A stretch of DNA of 23,967 nucleotides, from the IMG/VR virus record IMGVR_UViG_3300034198_006980, positions 1 through 23,967 of that record; one strand, 5' to 3'. This document shows positions 1-7,855 of the stretch, one piece after another. Both the position numbers and the translations under genes were made by a program. Positions within the stretch are counted from its first letter, which is position 1. Every line of letters starts with the position of its first letter. The notes under the pieces are model-generated. The model was not told where the DNA came from and did no database searches. It saw only the letters and a program-made list of their open reading frames with translations. The stretch is from a virus.

Positions 1-1434
1 ACGCATGAGGAGGCCACGCAGTTCTCGCATCACGCGGACGATTATAATTTTATGGCTCGTATTGATCCGCACTCGTTTGATAGTGTGTACTTGCATGATA
101 TTACGAATGACTTTATGGGCAGGCTTGGCGATAATAAGTTGGCTCGCTATACGCTTGGCGCTGGATACCTTATGACGTTTGCGTTTGAGTCTAATCTTCG
201 CGCCGCTATGTACCGCGAGGTCGCGCTTCGTTATCCGGGCTTTAAGACGCTTATGAATTCTCCTGAGATGCAGAAGTTGGCTAAGGAGGGCATTCCCGAG
301 TTGGGTTTTAAGGAGGTTAGTCCGTTTCAGGCTACGTTCCGCGCCTTGTCTGACCCGCAGAATACGCGCTTCTATGATCCTAACTTTATGCCCGAGGTTA
401 AGTATACGGCTGACGGAGTTATGGGTAATTATCGTGACTTTTCTAAGACGGAGCGTACAATTCGTAATTATCTGGTGCCCTTTTATGCGTGGCAGCGCCA
501 CTCGGCTCTTTATACGTATCGCTTGTTTAAGGAGCGCCCGCTTCAGTTGAACGCATTTTACCAGTTAGGTAACTATGGTTTTGATCGTACTGTTGCTAAT
601 GGAGGTACCTTGCCCGAATGGGCCTACGAGTCCGTTCCGATGCCTAGCGAGTTGGTGAATATTCTTCAAATGGACCCGACTCGTGACAATAGGATTAACT
701 TGTCTAGCATTAACCCGTTCTCTACGTTTACGGCCACGACTACCCTTGCGGCTAATATGTTTGGCGGACAGAGTTTTGTGCAGTCCGCTGGTAACGTGTT
801 TGATATGCTTAATCCGTTTATTTCTACGGCAGTGGCTAATCAGACGGGCGTTGATCCTCGCACTGGCATTCCTCTCACGAAGGACGAGAAGAATAAGGGC
901 ATGATTGAGGCTTTTCTTGGTACGTTTGAGAGTTTTCCTGCGATTGCGCGTATTACTAATGGCTTTAAGAGTGATATTGAGTTGAATCAGTTGCGCGGCA
1001 AGGAAGACCCGATGGATGTCTTTGTTGATCCTACGAATCCTGAGTCTAAGTTGAGCGTGCCTAAGGATAAGTTGAATCAGAAATTTAATACGCTTAGTCC
1101 GGCTGGGCTCTTTAATGCATTTGCTCCGGTTAAGGCGCTTAGTCTTGATCCCGAGGCAATGGTGGCTAATTATAAGAAGCAGGCTGCTAAGCGGGGCATT
1201 AAGTTGTCTGCGTCTGGGTGGACGGACACGGCCCTTCAGAAGCACACTAAGGCCCTTGTGGAGTGGAAGCGTATGGCGGATTGGATTCAGCATTATTGGA
1301 TTCCCGCGTACGGTAAGCAGTATCCTGATGTGGCTCAGCGCGTTATGGCCGAGTTGTCTAAGGAGATGCCGGACTTGCCTAAGAATTATCCGCCCGAATT
1401 GTATGCACAGGTCATGGGAGGAGGTACCCAGTGA
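1..1434 (+). CDS. Large virion-associated protein, C-terminal part (5' truncated)
   Basis: The frame is open from base 1. The first ATG (base 52) has no Shine-Dalgarno site before it, so the window shows only the last 477 codons of a longer gene. The visible part is mostly helical and soluble-looking, with an aromatic segment (NYLVPFYAWQRH and following) of a kind I recall from large phage internal or structural proteins. No catalytic motif is evident. Codons end mainly in T or G, as in the other late genes. It heads a chain of small genes that ends in a holin, and the next gene starts on its stop codon (GTGA overlap), so it belongs to the late block. A very large structural or injected polyprotein is the best guess; the exact role is not recognisable. 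Confidence 0.7.
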   Translation, partial: THEEATQFSHHADDYNFMARIDPHSFDSVYLHDITNDFMGRLGDNKLARYTLGAGYLMTFAFESNLRAAMYREVALRYPGFKTLMNSPEMQKLAKEGIPELGFKEVSPFQATFRALSDPQNTRFYDPNFMPEVKYTADGVMGNYRDFSKTERTIRNYLVPFYAWQRHSALYTYRLFKERPLQLNAFYQLGNYGFDRTVANGGTLPEWAYESVPMPSELVNILQMDPTRDNRINLSSINPFSTFTATTTLAANMFGGQSFVQSAGNVFDMLNPFISTAVANQTGVDPRTGIPLTKDEKNKGMIEAFLGTFESFPAIARITNGFKSDIELNQLRGKEDPMDVFVDPTNPESKLSVPKDKLNQKFNTLSPAGLFNAFAPVKALSLDPEAMVANYKKQAAKRGIKLSASGWTDTALQKHTKALVEWKRMADWIQHYWIPAYGKQYPDVAQRVMAELSKEMPDLPKNYPPELYAQVMGGGTQ

Positions 1435-1553
1435 AAATTAAGAAGCGTAAGTTAGATTTGGCTAAGTGGAAGGCGGGTCAGCGGATGGAGTATCCTCCCT
1501 CTGGCCCGAAGTATGTTGCTCCGACAGTGTTGGGTAAGGTGAGTGTGAAGTGA
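1431..1553 (+). CDS. Basic 40-residue protein
   Basis: A GTG start overlaps the upstream stop (GTGA), with a strong GGGAGGAGG Shine-Dalgarno site about 7 bases before it. The product is lysine-rich at its N-terminus (MKIKKRKLDLAKWKAGQ) and has a Pro/Gly/Tyr-containing middle. There is no membrane segment and no cysteine. The next gene starts inside its stop region with another GTGA overlap, so the three genes are translationally coupled. I do not recognise the family. The basic N-terminus could bind nucleic acid or a virion partner, but that is inference. Confidence 0.7.
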   Translation: MKIKKRKLDLAKWKAGQRMEYPPSGPKYVAPTVLGKVSVK

Positions 1554-1786
1554 GTGGTGATGATATTTCTGTGATCCTTCACCGTTTGGATGAGATGGCT
1601 TCTCGCTTGGAGCAGATTCACGAAGAGGTGCGGCGTACGAATGGCCGAGTTACTGAGTTGGAGATTCAGGAGGCTTGGTGGAAGGGTAAGGAGGAGGCTA
1701 AGCGCCCATATGGTACGGTTATTACTACGGTTGTTGCGTATGGTCTTCTTGCGGTTATTGCTTGGTTTGTCGGGAAGAGCGTTTAG
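1550..1786 (+). CDS. XhlA-like membrane protein, possible holin accessory
   Basis: This 78-residue protein has a charged, coiled-coil-like N-terminal half (about residues 6-48, with HRLDEMASRLEQIHEEVRR) and one hydrophobic helix at residues 54-74. A long amphipathic helix followed by a C-terminal membrane anchor is the layout of the XhlA (haemolysin) family, which assists holins in Gram-positive phages. The GTG start overlaps the preceding stop. A second holin-like gene lies about 1 kb downstream in the same run, which supports a lysis role. It could instead be a membrane-anchored structural or exclusion protein. Confidence 0.6.
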   Translation: MSGDDISVILHRLDEMASRLEQIHEEVRRTNGRVTELEIQEAWWKGKEEAKRPYGTVITTVVAYGLLAVIAWFVGKSV

Positions 1787-1794
1787 GAGGCAGT

Positions 1795-1992
1795 ATGAGT
1801 TATGTTTTTGGTTCGAGTAAGGCTAGCGCGTACTTGACTCGGAAGGAGCGCTTGGCTCAGCGCGTGACTGATCCTAAGGACCCGGTTAAGGGCAAGCACG
1901 CTCCGTTTGAGTCGAGTATTAATAAGACGCTGGGCTTGTCTCATATTCTTAATGATGACGAGTATAATATGATGAGAGGAAGGAAGTACTGA
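1795..1992 (+). CDS. Small protein of unknown function (65 aa)
   Basis: I chose the ATG at 1795, which follows a good TTAGGAGG site by five bases, rather than the in-frame alternative at 1762 that lies inside the previous gene. The product is polar, with a basic middle (LTRKERLAQR), and no signal or membrane segment is visible. Its TGA overlaps the ATG of the Dps gene (TGATG), so the two are coupled. I do not recognise the family. By position it is a late or virion-associated accessory protein. Confidence 0.65.
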   Translation: MSYVFGSSKASAYLTRKERLAQRVTDPKDPVKGKHAPFESSINKTLGLSHILNDDEYNMMRGRKY

Positions 1993-2471
1993 TGGCTAAG
2001 ATTTTACCTAGTCTGGACGCGATTAAGCCGAGTGCTGGGGAGGACGAGCCGAAGCCTACTAAGTCGCTTCCGGTTATTCTTCAGGACTTGCTTAATGCTT
2101 CGTTTATGTTGTATTTGAAGGCGCACAAGTATCATTGGAATGTTACTGGTATGAACTTTCAGCAACTTCACGAATTGTTTGGCGAGATTTATGAGGACGT
2201 GTTTGGGGGGATTGATCCTCTGGCGGAGAATATTCGCAAGTTGGGCGTGATGGCGGATGTTAGTCCGGGCGCTGGAGTTGGGGCTGCTACGAGTGATACG
2301 GCGATGATTTCGGATCTCGTGGCGGCTAATGATAGTCTTATTGTTATGTTGAAGGATGCCGAGGAGGCTGCGTGCTATTATGAGGAGGAGGCGATTGCGA
2401 ATTTTCTTGCTGATCGTCTTGGCATGCAGCAGAAGTGGGCTTGGCAGTTAAAGGCCTGTTTGGGCCGTTAG
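1992..2471 (+). CDS. dps: Dps-family DNA-protection ferritin
   Basis: Dps proteins form 12-subunit cages that bind iron, oxidise it with peroxide and often coat DNA. This 159-residue protein has the characteristic first helix pair, with KYHWN, LHELFGEIYEDV and the DPLAENIRKLG segment. H48, H60, D75 and E79 keep the spacing (12, 15 and 4 residues) of the inter-subunit ferroxidase site known from E. coli Dps (H51, H63, D78, E82), so the iron site looks intact. The N-terminus has several lysines (residues 3-24) that could contact DNA. It lies in the late operon between structural and lysis-type genes, which suggests virion packaging or late protection of phage DNA rather than a metabolic role. 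The family call is firm; the phage function is inferred. Confidence 0.9.
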   Translation: MAKILPSLDAIKPSAGEDEPKPTKSLPVILQDLLNASFMLYLKAHKYHWNVTGMNFQQLHELFGEIYEDVFGGIDPLAENIRKLGVMADVSPGAGVGAATSDTAMISDLVAANDSLIVMLKDAEEAACYYEEEAIANFLADRLGMQQKWAWQLKACLGR

Positions 2472-2483
2472 AAAGGAGGGACT

Positions 2484-2729
2484 ATGCCTCAGTTTGATAT
2501 GGGTAGTCGTATGGACGTGGGGAGTGCTTTGTCTCGCGCGGCTGGTATTACGGCTGCGTCTCGTGGTGGTGGTAAGGCCATGGAGGACACGAGCGCTTCG
2601 GAGGATAATTCGAGTAATCCGTCTAAGTTGGCTTATTGGGTGCTTCAGGCTAATGGTCGTAAGAATGCTGCTTACACGATGTGGAAGAAGTATAAGCGTG
2701 GCGGTCGTACTAAGGGAGGTAACCTGTGA
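2484..2729 (+). CDS. Small protein of unknown function (81 aa)
   Basis: A strong GAAAGGAGGG site precedes the ATG. The N-terminal half is Gly/Ala/Ser-rich and probably disordered. The C-terminal part (about residues 47-81) is basic, with tryptophan and tyrosine (LAYWVLQANGRKNAAYTMWKKYKRGGR), suggesting a short nucleic-acid or protein-binding helix. Its end overlaps the GTG of the holin gene (GTGA). I do not recognise the family. The late-operon position is the only functional clue. Confidence 0.65.
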   Translation: MPQFDMGSRMDVGSALSRAAGITAASRGGGKAMEDTSASEDNSSNPSKLAYWVLQANGRKNAAYTMWKKYKRGGRTKGGNL

Positions 2730-2932
2730 ATTGGCGTGAGATTGGTACGCGAGCCCTGTTGACGTTTGTGCAGGCGTTTCTCGCGGTTATTATGGTGCAG
2801 GGCGTGGATTCGGTGTCTTCGTTTGAGGATGTTAAGCCTGCTCTGATTGCTGCCGTTGCGGCTCTGCTCTCGATGGTGTATCGTGTGGTGCGAGAGTATC
2901 AGTCCTCGAAGGGTTACGATTCGGAGGCCTAA
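2726..2932 (+). CDS. Two-helix holin
   Basis: This 68-residue protein has two hydrophobic helices (about residues 9-25 and 37-54) joined by a short acidic turn (SVSSFEDVKP), and a charged C-terminal tail (RVVREYQSSKGYDSEA). That is the layout of small class II phage holins such as the r1t type found in Gram-positive phages, which form the membrane lesion that releases the endolysin. The GTG start overlaps the previous stop. The matching endolysin gene is not beside it but lies on the other strand at 10422-11162. Confidence 0.75.
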   Translation: MNWREIGTRALLTFVQAFLAVIMVQGVDSVSSFEDVKPALIAAVAALLSMVYRVVREYQSSKGYDSEA

Positions 2933-2934
2933 TT

Positions 2935-4500
2935 ATGCTTTTGCGTCCTGATACTAGAAGTCGGTCGGAGGTTATTACTAGGCGTAAACGTAATGCTATT
3001 GAGGCTGCTAAGTCTGGACGAGAAGCGGCGTTTGGTAATCGAAAAACTCTTACAGAAGCGTTTGTTAATAATTATAATGCGGATCTTGCAATGCGAACGC
3101 CATTGCCGGGGGACACTAAATGGAATGAAGAAATAAACAAGTACACAAGTGGAGGCCCTATTGGCCGTGCTTTTGGCTCGGTTGTTGCGCCTTTAGCAAT
3201 GATTCCAAACGCGGCTATGCGAGTTATGGGACAGGCTTCGGAAGATAATTTGCCTATGGAGGCTATGAATTCGCCTCTTCGTAATGCAATGGACCCCAAA
3301 GAGCGGGCGGCTTTTGATGATACTATTACAAGTTCAATGGCTATGGGTATGGTTGGTAATGGTCCGGGAGCGGTTGGTAAGGCGGGTAAAACGGTTTTGG
3401 GCGAACTTATTGATGCTGCGGAGGCGCGAGCCACAAAAAACAGTTCTTCGGCTAAAAAGAAAGTTAGTAATACGGTTCAGTATCTACGAAACGCTGCAAA
3501 CGAGGGCCTTATTGATCCGGCGTTTCTTGCTAACATTGAACATACTGGAGCCCCATTATTTGGCAATGTCCGAGAGGCGGCTAGTATGGTAGAGGCGCTT
3601 GATGTTCCTGTCTATTCTAGTCTTGCAGATGCTCCCAAGAGAGGACGTGTTATTGCTAAAGAGGGTAAAGAGAGGGTGATTCGTGAAGGCGGGGATTTGA
3701 TGTCTTTGGCGGGTTATCTTCTTGGGGCTAAATATCCGGGTGTTACGGCTGCCACTAAAGACTTCAGCCCAGAAGTTCTTAAGTATAATGCTGAAGAGAC
3801 ATTGCGCCGAGGAGAGCACCTTTTTGGCGATATTCCTGATATGCTTCATCCGATGCGGGCTTTGTTTTATCCGCAAGTTAATGAGCAGTTCCTTAAGCCG
3901 TTGTCTGAGGCTACCGGCCATAGTGTTGATACTATTTCTCAGATTGGCGCTTCTTTGAGTCCGGGTAAAAAGGTTCCCATGGAAATGGCGCAGACAATTG
4001 AGTTTGCTAAACGCCTTTCTAATGGCGGTTGGGGTATGCCCATCGAAGAACTTACTAAGGGCTTACTCGATATGAAGTTAGGCCAAAAGGCGCAACAGGG
4101 GGCCGAGTGGATTTTAAGGCACGGATTAAATCCTCAGCACCTTGATATGAATCTCAGAGACCTTAAAAAGATTCGTGCTTATGCGTATAATAAAGCGCGG
4201 CCTTTTGAGCATATTCTTGAGGGGCTTGATATTCCTGCCTATACGCTTGATATTCATCAGCGCAGGGGCCTTGGTTTTGCTGAGGACGCTTTTCCAGAAG
4301 GACTGCGTTATGGTAGGACGGTTTCCACTATTGCTGAGGGGGCTGCTAAGGCGGCTGATTCTGTTGAACGACAGTTGGTTAGGGCGGGCATTCCTCTTGA
4401 AGAGGCTCGTAAACTGGCTAAGTTGCCTAATGTTCAACAGTCCGTTCTTTGGCATGATGTTAGAAATAGTTTAGGAGACGCTTTAGATCGTATGTTTTAG
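2935..4500 (+). CDS. Large protein of unknown function, possibly virion-internal (521 aa)
   Basis: The ATG begins two bases after the previous stop, without a strong Shine-Dalgarno site, which suggests reinitiation or coupling. The protein is soluble and alpha-helical. A glycine/methionine-rich hydrophobic stretch at about residues 125-150 might insert into or touch membrane. The C-terminal half has a block (IGASLSPGKKVPMEMAQ, then YTLDIHQRRGLGF) that resembles conserved regions of uncharacterised actinophage proteins. No enzymatic motif is convincing. Codon use differs from the neighbours: AAA, GCA and CCA are frequent here, while adjacent genes use AAG almost exclusively. That suggests later acquisition. 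It is the last late gene before the terminator, a place often taken by host-interaction or injected proteins. Confidence 0.75.
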   Translation: MLLRPDTRSRSEVITRRKRNAIEAAKSGREAAFGNRKTLTEAFVNNYNADLAMRTPLPGDTKWNEEINKYTSGGPIGRAFGSVVAPLAMIPNAAMRVMGQASEDNLPMEAMNSPLRNAMDPKERAAFDDTITSSMAMGMVGNGPGAVGKAGKTVLGELIDAAEARATKNSSSAKKKVSNTVQYLRNAANEGLIDPAFLANIEHTGAPLFGNVREAASMVEALDVPVYSSLADAPKRGRVIAKEGKERVIREGGDLMSLAGYLLGAKYPGVTAATKDFSPEVLKYNAEETLRRGEHLFGDIPDMLHPMRALFYPQVNEQFLKPLSEATGHSVDTISQIGASLSPGKKVPMEMAQTIEFAKRLSNGGWGMPIEELTKGLLDMKLGQKAQQGAEWILRHGLNPQHLDMNLRDLKKIRAYAYNKARPFEHILEGLDIPAYTLDIHQRRGLGFAEDAFPEGLRYGRTVSTIAEGAAKAADSVERQLVRAGIPLEEARKLAKLPNVQQSVLWHDVRNSLGDALDRMF

Positions 4501-4507
4501 GGGTACA

Positions 4508-4533
4508 AAAAGGGGGCCGAAAGGCCCCCTTTT
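4508..4533. terminator. Bidirectional intrinsic terminator
   Basis: An exact 11-bp stem (AAAAGGGGGCC paired with GGCCCCCTTTT) is closed by a GAAA tetraloop. The A-run before and T-run after give a U-tract on either strand. It lies between the convergent 521-residue gene (plus) and the ribonucleotide reductase gene (minus), so it can end both the late and the early transcripts. Confidence 0.92.
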
Positions 4534-4560
4534 CATTGCTCCTAAATTATTCTAGCACAA

Positions 4561-6483
4561 CTATGCCTTAATGTCAACGACCTCGCAACCATCAGCGCTA
4601 CAGGCCAGCGTCTGAGACGAGTCAGTATTATCCTCCAACTCGTACTCTGCAAGGCCAGCCCAGTCAATACTATTAGGGCTACGCTTCACGAGGTCCTCGT
4701 ACGTGTCCTTGTCGATGCTCTCGTACGGAGCCTGTCGATACGTGTGGTCGCTCTTCGGGAGGAAGGAGATACCACTCACGTCGTCAAAGTGATCGTAGAC
4801 CCACGCTCCGACCTCCATCCACTCGTGCTCTGCTACGCTAACCGTGATGCTAGGCTTGTGCTCGCACCAGTGCTCCTGATACGCGAGCCAGAGTTCCAAC
4901 TGGTCAATGGCCGTCATGTCGTCCGTCACGATAGCGCCCTTAGGGCTCTTGATCGGGAAGTCAAAGACAACGACCTCACTATTAGTAACGTCGGGCTCGT
5001 TTGGAACGCCAGCGTCCTGTAGGAAGCGCGTGAGGGGATCGCTAATGCCTCCGCGGACGCGACGAATATAATAGGGCGAGTATCGAGCGTGAATGCCGCT
5101 AGCGCTGTCAACTAACTGAGACACGGTGCCGCTAGGCTTGACGCACGTGATGGCCGTGCTCTGATTGACGCCTACCTTCTTCGAGTACTCCGCGTTAGTC
5201 TGGACAGCCGTGCGCCTAAACTCGGGCAAGAGATTTCCCAACTGGTACGTGCCCTTACCCGCGAGCGAGCGGTTATCGAGAATGCCGGTAAGCGAAACCC
5301 CGAGGAGGCGCTCCTCTTCAGTGTTCTGCTTCCAAATCTTGCGGAGATACTTAAAGTCCGTGAGAGTGGACTGGAAAGTACCGAGAATCGTAGCGAGCCG
5401 AATCTTACGCTTAAGATCCTCGGGGGTGTCCTCTGCGCGTACGACAACCTCTGTGAGATTACAAAACTGATGCGGCCTGAGAATAATCTCGCTGCATGGG
5501 TTCGTACCAAAATTATGCTCATACTCGCGCCTACCATTCTTCGCGGCCTGCTTCTTTGAGGCCTCACGATTGAAGATACCACGCTCGCCACTCTTCGACT
5601 GGTACAGGCTAAGCCACTCTTCCATGAAGGCGTCCATGCCGGGCTTCTCCGTGTACGCTACCGAATTGTTAGCAAGCGAGCGCTGAACATTGTCTTCCCA
5701 CCACTGTCCAGACTTTGCATTACGCATACGCCCGTCTGACAGGTTTGACAGACTGATGAGGGCCGAGCGGCGAACACCACCGACCACGACCACTTCAGCA
5801 ATTTTACATACAAGATCATGACACTCCAGACTGTTGAGGCGACGACCAGCAGCATTCTCAAACATCTTGACCGTGAAGAGGAAGAGGTCCTCTAGGGGCT
5901 CTGGCCCACTAGCGCGACCACCGAACGTCTTGAGGCGACTGCCAGCGGGACGAATCTTAGAGAGGTCCCACTTCGGCTTCTGTCCTGCGTAGAGGAGGCT
6001 GATGAGTTCTCGGAGAGCGCGGGCCCAGCCAGCCTTAGAGTCCTCTACCGTAATCATCGTCGTAGAGTCCTCGAAGTGCTCGTTTACGATGGGCAACTGG
6101 TTGATGTCATCACGCTCTACGCTAAAGCCCACTCCAACGCCATTCATGAGGATGTAGAGGATCTCGTCGAAGCAGCGCGGGTGATTGATTGGCGTGTATG
6201 AGCAATTATAGCCTGCCACGTTCTCTCGCATGAGGGCGTCACCAGCGGTCATGAGGCAACGCATGCTTGGCATGACCTCTAGGCCAATGATCGCGTCGAG
6301 CAGTTCGGCCTTCAACTCTGCGGGCATCTTATAATTATTCTTTACCGCGAGGTGCTTCTCCATGAAGTCCACGTAGCGACTGACGGTCTCGGGCCAGTAC
6401 TCTCGGCGCTGCTCCGTATCGAGCCACCTAGCGTAGCGGCTTGTTGCGATAAAGGTCTGATAGTCGGTGGGCAGGTTAATCAT
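4561..6483 (-). CDS. nrdJ: Adenosylcobalamin-dependent (class II) ribonucleotide reductase
   Basis: It would reduce ribonucleotides to deoxyribonucleotides for phage DNA synthesis, with AdoCbl generating the thiyl radical, so no NrdF-type partner is needed. The active site is readable: C94 (GYNCSY), C330 with E332 (TNPCSE), and C341 (CNLTEV) exactly 11 residues later, as in the Lactobacillus monomeric reductase (C408/C419). A C-terminal redox pair C628/C633 also has that enzyme's spacing. At 640 residues it is about 100 shorter than that reference, with most of the loss between the first and second active cysteines. The ATG follows GAAGGAGA. It is the last gene of the replication operon and ends before a terminator. 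Activity depends on host cobalamin supply. Confidence 0.93.
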   Translation of the reverse strand: MINLPTDYQTFIATSRYARWLDTEQRREYWPETVSRYVDFMEKHLAVKNNYKMPAELKAELLDAIIGLEVMPSMRCLMTAGDALMRENVAGYNCSYTPINHPRCFDEILYILMNGVGVGFSVERDDINQLPIVNEHFEDSTTMITVEDSKAGWARALRELISLLYAGQKPKWDLSKIRPAGSRLKTFGGRASGPEPLEDLFLFTVKMFENAAGRRLNSLECHDLVCKIAEVVVVGGVRRSALISLSNLSDGRMRNAKSGQWWEDNVQRSLANNSVAYTEKPGMDAFMEEWLSLYQSKSGERGIFNREASKKQAAKNGRREYEHNFGTNPCSEIILRPHQFCNLTEVVVRAEDTPEDLKRKIRLATILGTFQSTLTDFKYLRKIWKQNTEEERLLGVSLTGILDNRSLAGKGTYQLGNLLPEFRRTAVQTNAEYSKKVGVNQSTAITCVKPSGTVSQLVDSASGIHARYSPYYIRRVRGGISDPLTRFLQDAGVPNEPDVTNSEVVVFDFPIKSPKGAIVTDDMTAIDQLELWLAYQEHWCEHKPSITVSVAEHEWMEVGAWVYDHFDDVSGISFLPKSDHTYRQAPYESIDKDTYEDLVKRSPNSIDWAGLAEYELEDNTDSSQTLACSADGCEVVDIKA

Positions 6484-6607
6484 TCTTCTCCTTCAACTTG
6501 CGAGCCTGACGAAGGGCCTTTGCCTGCATCTTCTTAGCCCCTCGCTCTAAGCGCTTCTGCTTGTTTGCCTCTAACTTGTTTCTCTTTGTGCTTCCAATGA
6601 CGGACAT
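6476..6607 (-). CDS. Highly basic 43-residue protein
   Basis: This small gene lies between the tRNA pair and the reductase and overlaps the reductase start by 8 bases. The product begins MSVIGSTKRNK and is a nearly continuous Lys/Arg/Gln-rich amphipathic helix, with no cysteine or membrane segment. Such peptides often bind RNA or DNA. The Shine-Dalgarno site is weak (AAAGAGA), so it may be poorly translated. I do not recognise it. The coding call rests on the overlap, the operon position and the consistent helix pattern. Confidence 0.5.
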   Translation of the reverse strand: MSVIGSTKRNKLEANKQKRLERGAKKMQAKALRQARKLKEKND

Positions 6608-6632
6608 TATATCATATTCTCTTTCGTTTGTA

Positions 6633-6714
6633 TAGGCGCGGAGGGACTCGAACCCTCACACCTCTCGGCAACGGTTTTTGAGACCGTCGTGTCTACCAAT
6701 TCCACCACGCGCCC
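6633..6714 (-). tRNA. tRNA-Leu(CAA)
   Basis: A full cloverleaf is present with acceptor GGGCGCG/CGCGCCT, D-arm with TTGGTAGA, anticodon stem ACGGT/ACCGT with loop CTCAAAA (anticodon CAA, reads UUG), the long variable arm of class II tRNAs, and a GAGGG-TTCGAGT-CCCTC T-arm. The discriminator base is A, as expected for leucine. No CCA is encoded. One base separates it from the next tRNA. UUG is common in the plus-strand late genes. Confidence 0.95.
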
Positions 6715-6715
6715 A

Positions 6716-6797
6716 TGCGAGAGGTGGGACTCGAACCCACAAGCCTTTCGGCAGCGAATTTTAAGTCCGCCGTGTATGCCAGTTCCACCACTCTCGC
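6716..6797 (-). tRNA. tRNA-Leu(UAA)
   Basis: The cloverleaf has acceptor GCGAGAG/CTCTCGC, anticodon stem GCGGA/TTCGC with loop CTTAAAA (anticodon UAA, reads UUA), a long variable arm and T-arm GTGGG-TTCGAGT-CCCAC. The discriminator is A and no CCA is encoded. It starts three bases after the phosphoesterase stop, so both tRNAs must be cut out of the operon transcript. The two tRNAs differ clearly in their stems, so they are not a recent duplication. Confidence 0.95.
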
Positions 6798-6800
6798 TTA

Positions 6801-7571
6801 TCATCCGCGGGAGCGAATCTTCTTTCCGCGAGCCCCGTATCCAATCATCTCGGGCTTGCCGCGCTGCACAAACCAGTAGCCATTGCACCAGTTCGGGTAC
6901 GTTGTCGTGCCCTGTAGGTACTCGGTCTGCGAGATATTGAAGAAACCTCCGAGTTCTCCCACGATGAAGGAGCCGCTAGCGTCGTAGCCCATGGCGCAGT
7001 GATGCGTGTGCCCCGTGAGTACGTGGCACTTGTAGACCTCTGCAATGTTGATCGGGTTGCTGAGCGGATTCTTCGAGTAGGACGTGGGGTGAGCAATCAG
7101 GTAGCGCTCTCCGTTGCTATTCAGGTACACGTGGTCGAGGTTCGTAAACTTCAACTTACACTGGCCGAGTTCGATTCCCATAAAGACTTCCTTCATGGCG
7201 GACACGAAGTCCTGACGATACTCGGTGCTCTTGACGTACCTATAGTCGTGGTTGCCCTTGAGGAACACGATGTTGTTGAAGTTCTTGGCAAGGACTTCCA
7301 TCAGTTTGCGAGCCTCGAAGACTTCCTTCTCGATGCCAGCGCTCTTCTGCTTGGGATAGTACTGCGAGAGGCTGTCGCCGTTCAGGTAGTCGCCAGCGAT
7401 GATGAGGTTTGTCATGTTTCGTTCCTGCGCGTCGTCTAGGAACTTGTTTACGAGTTTCGCGTCGTAGAGCGGCACGTGCCAGTCAGCGGTGACGGCCCAG
7501 TCTCCCCTAAGGTTCAGGGGCTTGTCTAGGCCAAACTCGAAGCGCTTCATATCGGTAGTGTCTACTCTCAT
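6801..7571 (-). CDS. Calcineurin-like metallophosphoesterase
   Basis: The two-metal phosphoesterase fold is read from DWH (D30, H32), GDYLNGD (60-66), GNHD (106-109), H161 in AHP and GHTHH (187-191), the ordered ligand set of this superfamily. At 256 residues it is a single domain with no signal peptide, so it should act in the cytoplasm. In phages such enzymes may hydrolyse nucleic-acid ends, cyclic nucleotides or nucleotide by-products; the substrate cannot be read. The ATG overlaps the stop of the sigma region-4 gene (ATGA), and the tRNA pair follows directly. Confidence 0.88.
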   Translation of the reverse strand: MRVDTTDMKRFEFGLDKPLNLRGDWAVTADWHVPLYDAKLVNKFLDDAQERNMTNLIIAGDYLNGDSLSQYYPKQKSAGIEKEVFEARKLMEVLAKNFNNIVFLKGNHDYRYVKSTEYRQDFVSAMKEVFMGIELGQCKLKFTNLDHVYLNSNGERYLIAHPTSYSKNPLSNPINIAEVYKCHVLTGHTHHCAMGYDASGSFIVGELGGFFNISQTEYLQGTTTYPNWCNGYWFVQRGKPEMIGYGARGKKIRSRG

Positions 7572-7855
7572 GCGAACACTCCATTCATTACATTTGTTAC
7601 AAAGTGCAGGCCCCGGTCGAGTCGGCGGTGTACCTGCATTTTTGTAATCTTGTTCTTCTCTGCCTGTCCTTGGATGCTGTTACCCATAGCGAATACGCCC
7701 ATCATGGTTTCGTACGTTATAGGGTTCTCCTGCTTCAGGCGCTCTAGTGCGTTCTGTAGGTCTAACTTCATGTCAGAGTACTCGACAATATCAGACTCGA
7801 CTAGCACGAAGTAGTTTCGTAGCATGTTCTCGACTGTCTCACTCTGGTACTGCAT
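7568..7855 (-). CDS. Sigma region-4-like helix-turn-helix protein
   Basis: The C-terminal half (about residues 33-92, with QNALERLKQ, then IQGQAEKNKITKMQVHRRLDRGL) has the layout of sigma-70 region 4: a helix, then a helix-turn-helix with the Q/V...R..L..G pattern that contacts the -35 box. I chose the ATG at 7855; an in-frame GTG at 7882 has no Shine-Dalgarno site. The gene overlaps the end of the region-2 gene in a different frame. Together they look like one sigma factor divided in two, as known for SPO1 gp34/gp33 and Bacillus SigO/RsoA. A stand-alone HTH regulator is the alternative. Confidence 0.6.
   Translation of the reverse strand: MQYQSETVENMLRNYFVLVESDIVEYSDMKLDLQNALERLKQENPITYETMMGVFAMGNSIQGQAEKNKITKMQVHRRLDRGLHFVTNVMNGVFA

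Noticed and set aside
565-1293. A 242-codon minus-strand frame opposite the first late gene
   Set aside because: It is arginine-rich, lacks a Shine-Dalgarno site and lies antisense within the well-biased virion gene.
4508-4533. Hairpin considered as an attachment or packaging site
   Set aside because: Its GAAA tetraloop, perfect G/C stem, A/T tails and position between convergent genes are fully explained by a bidirectional terminator.
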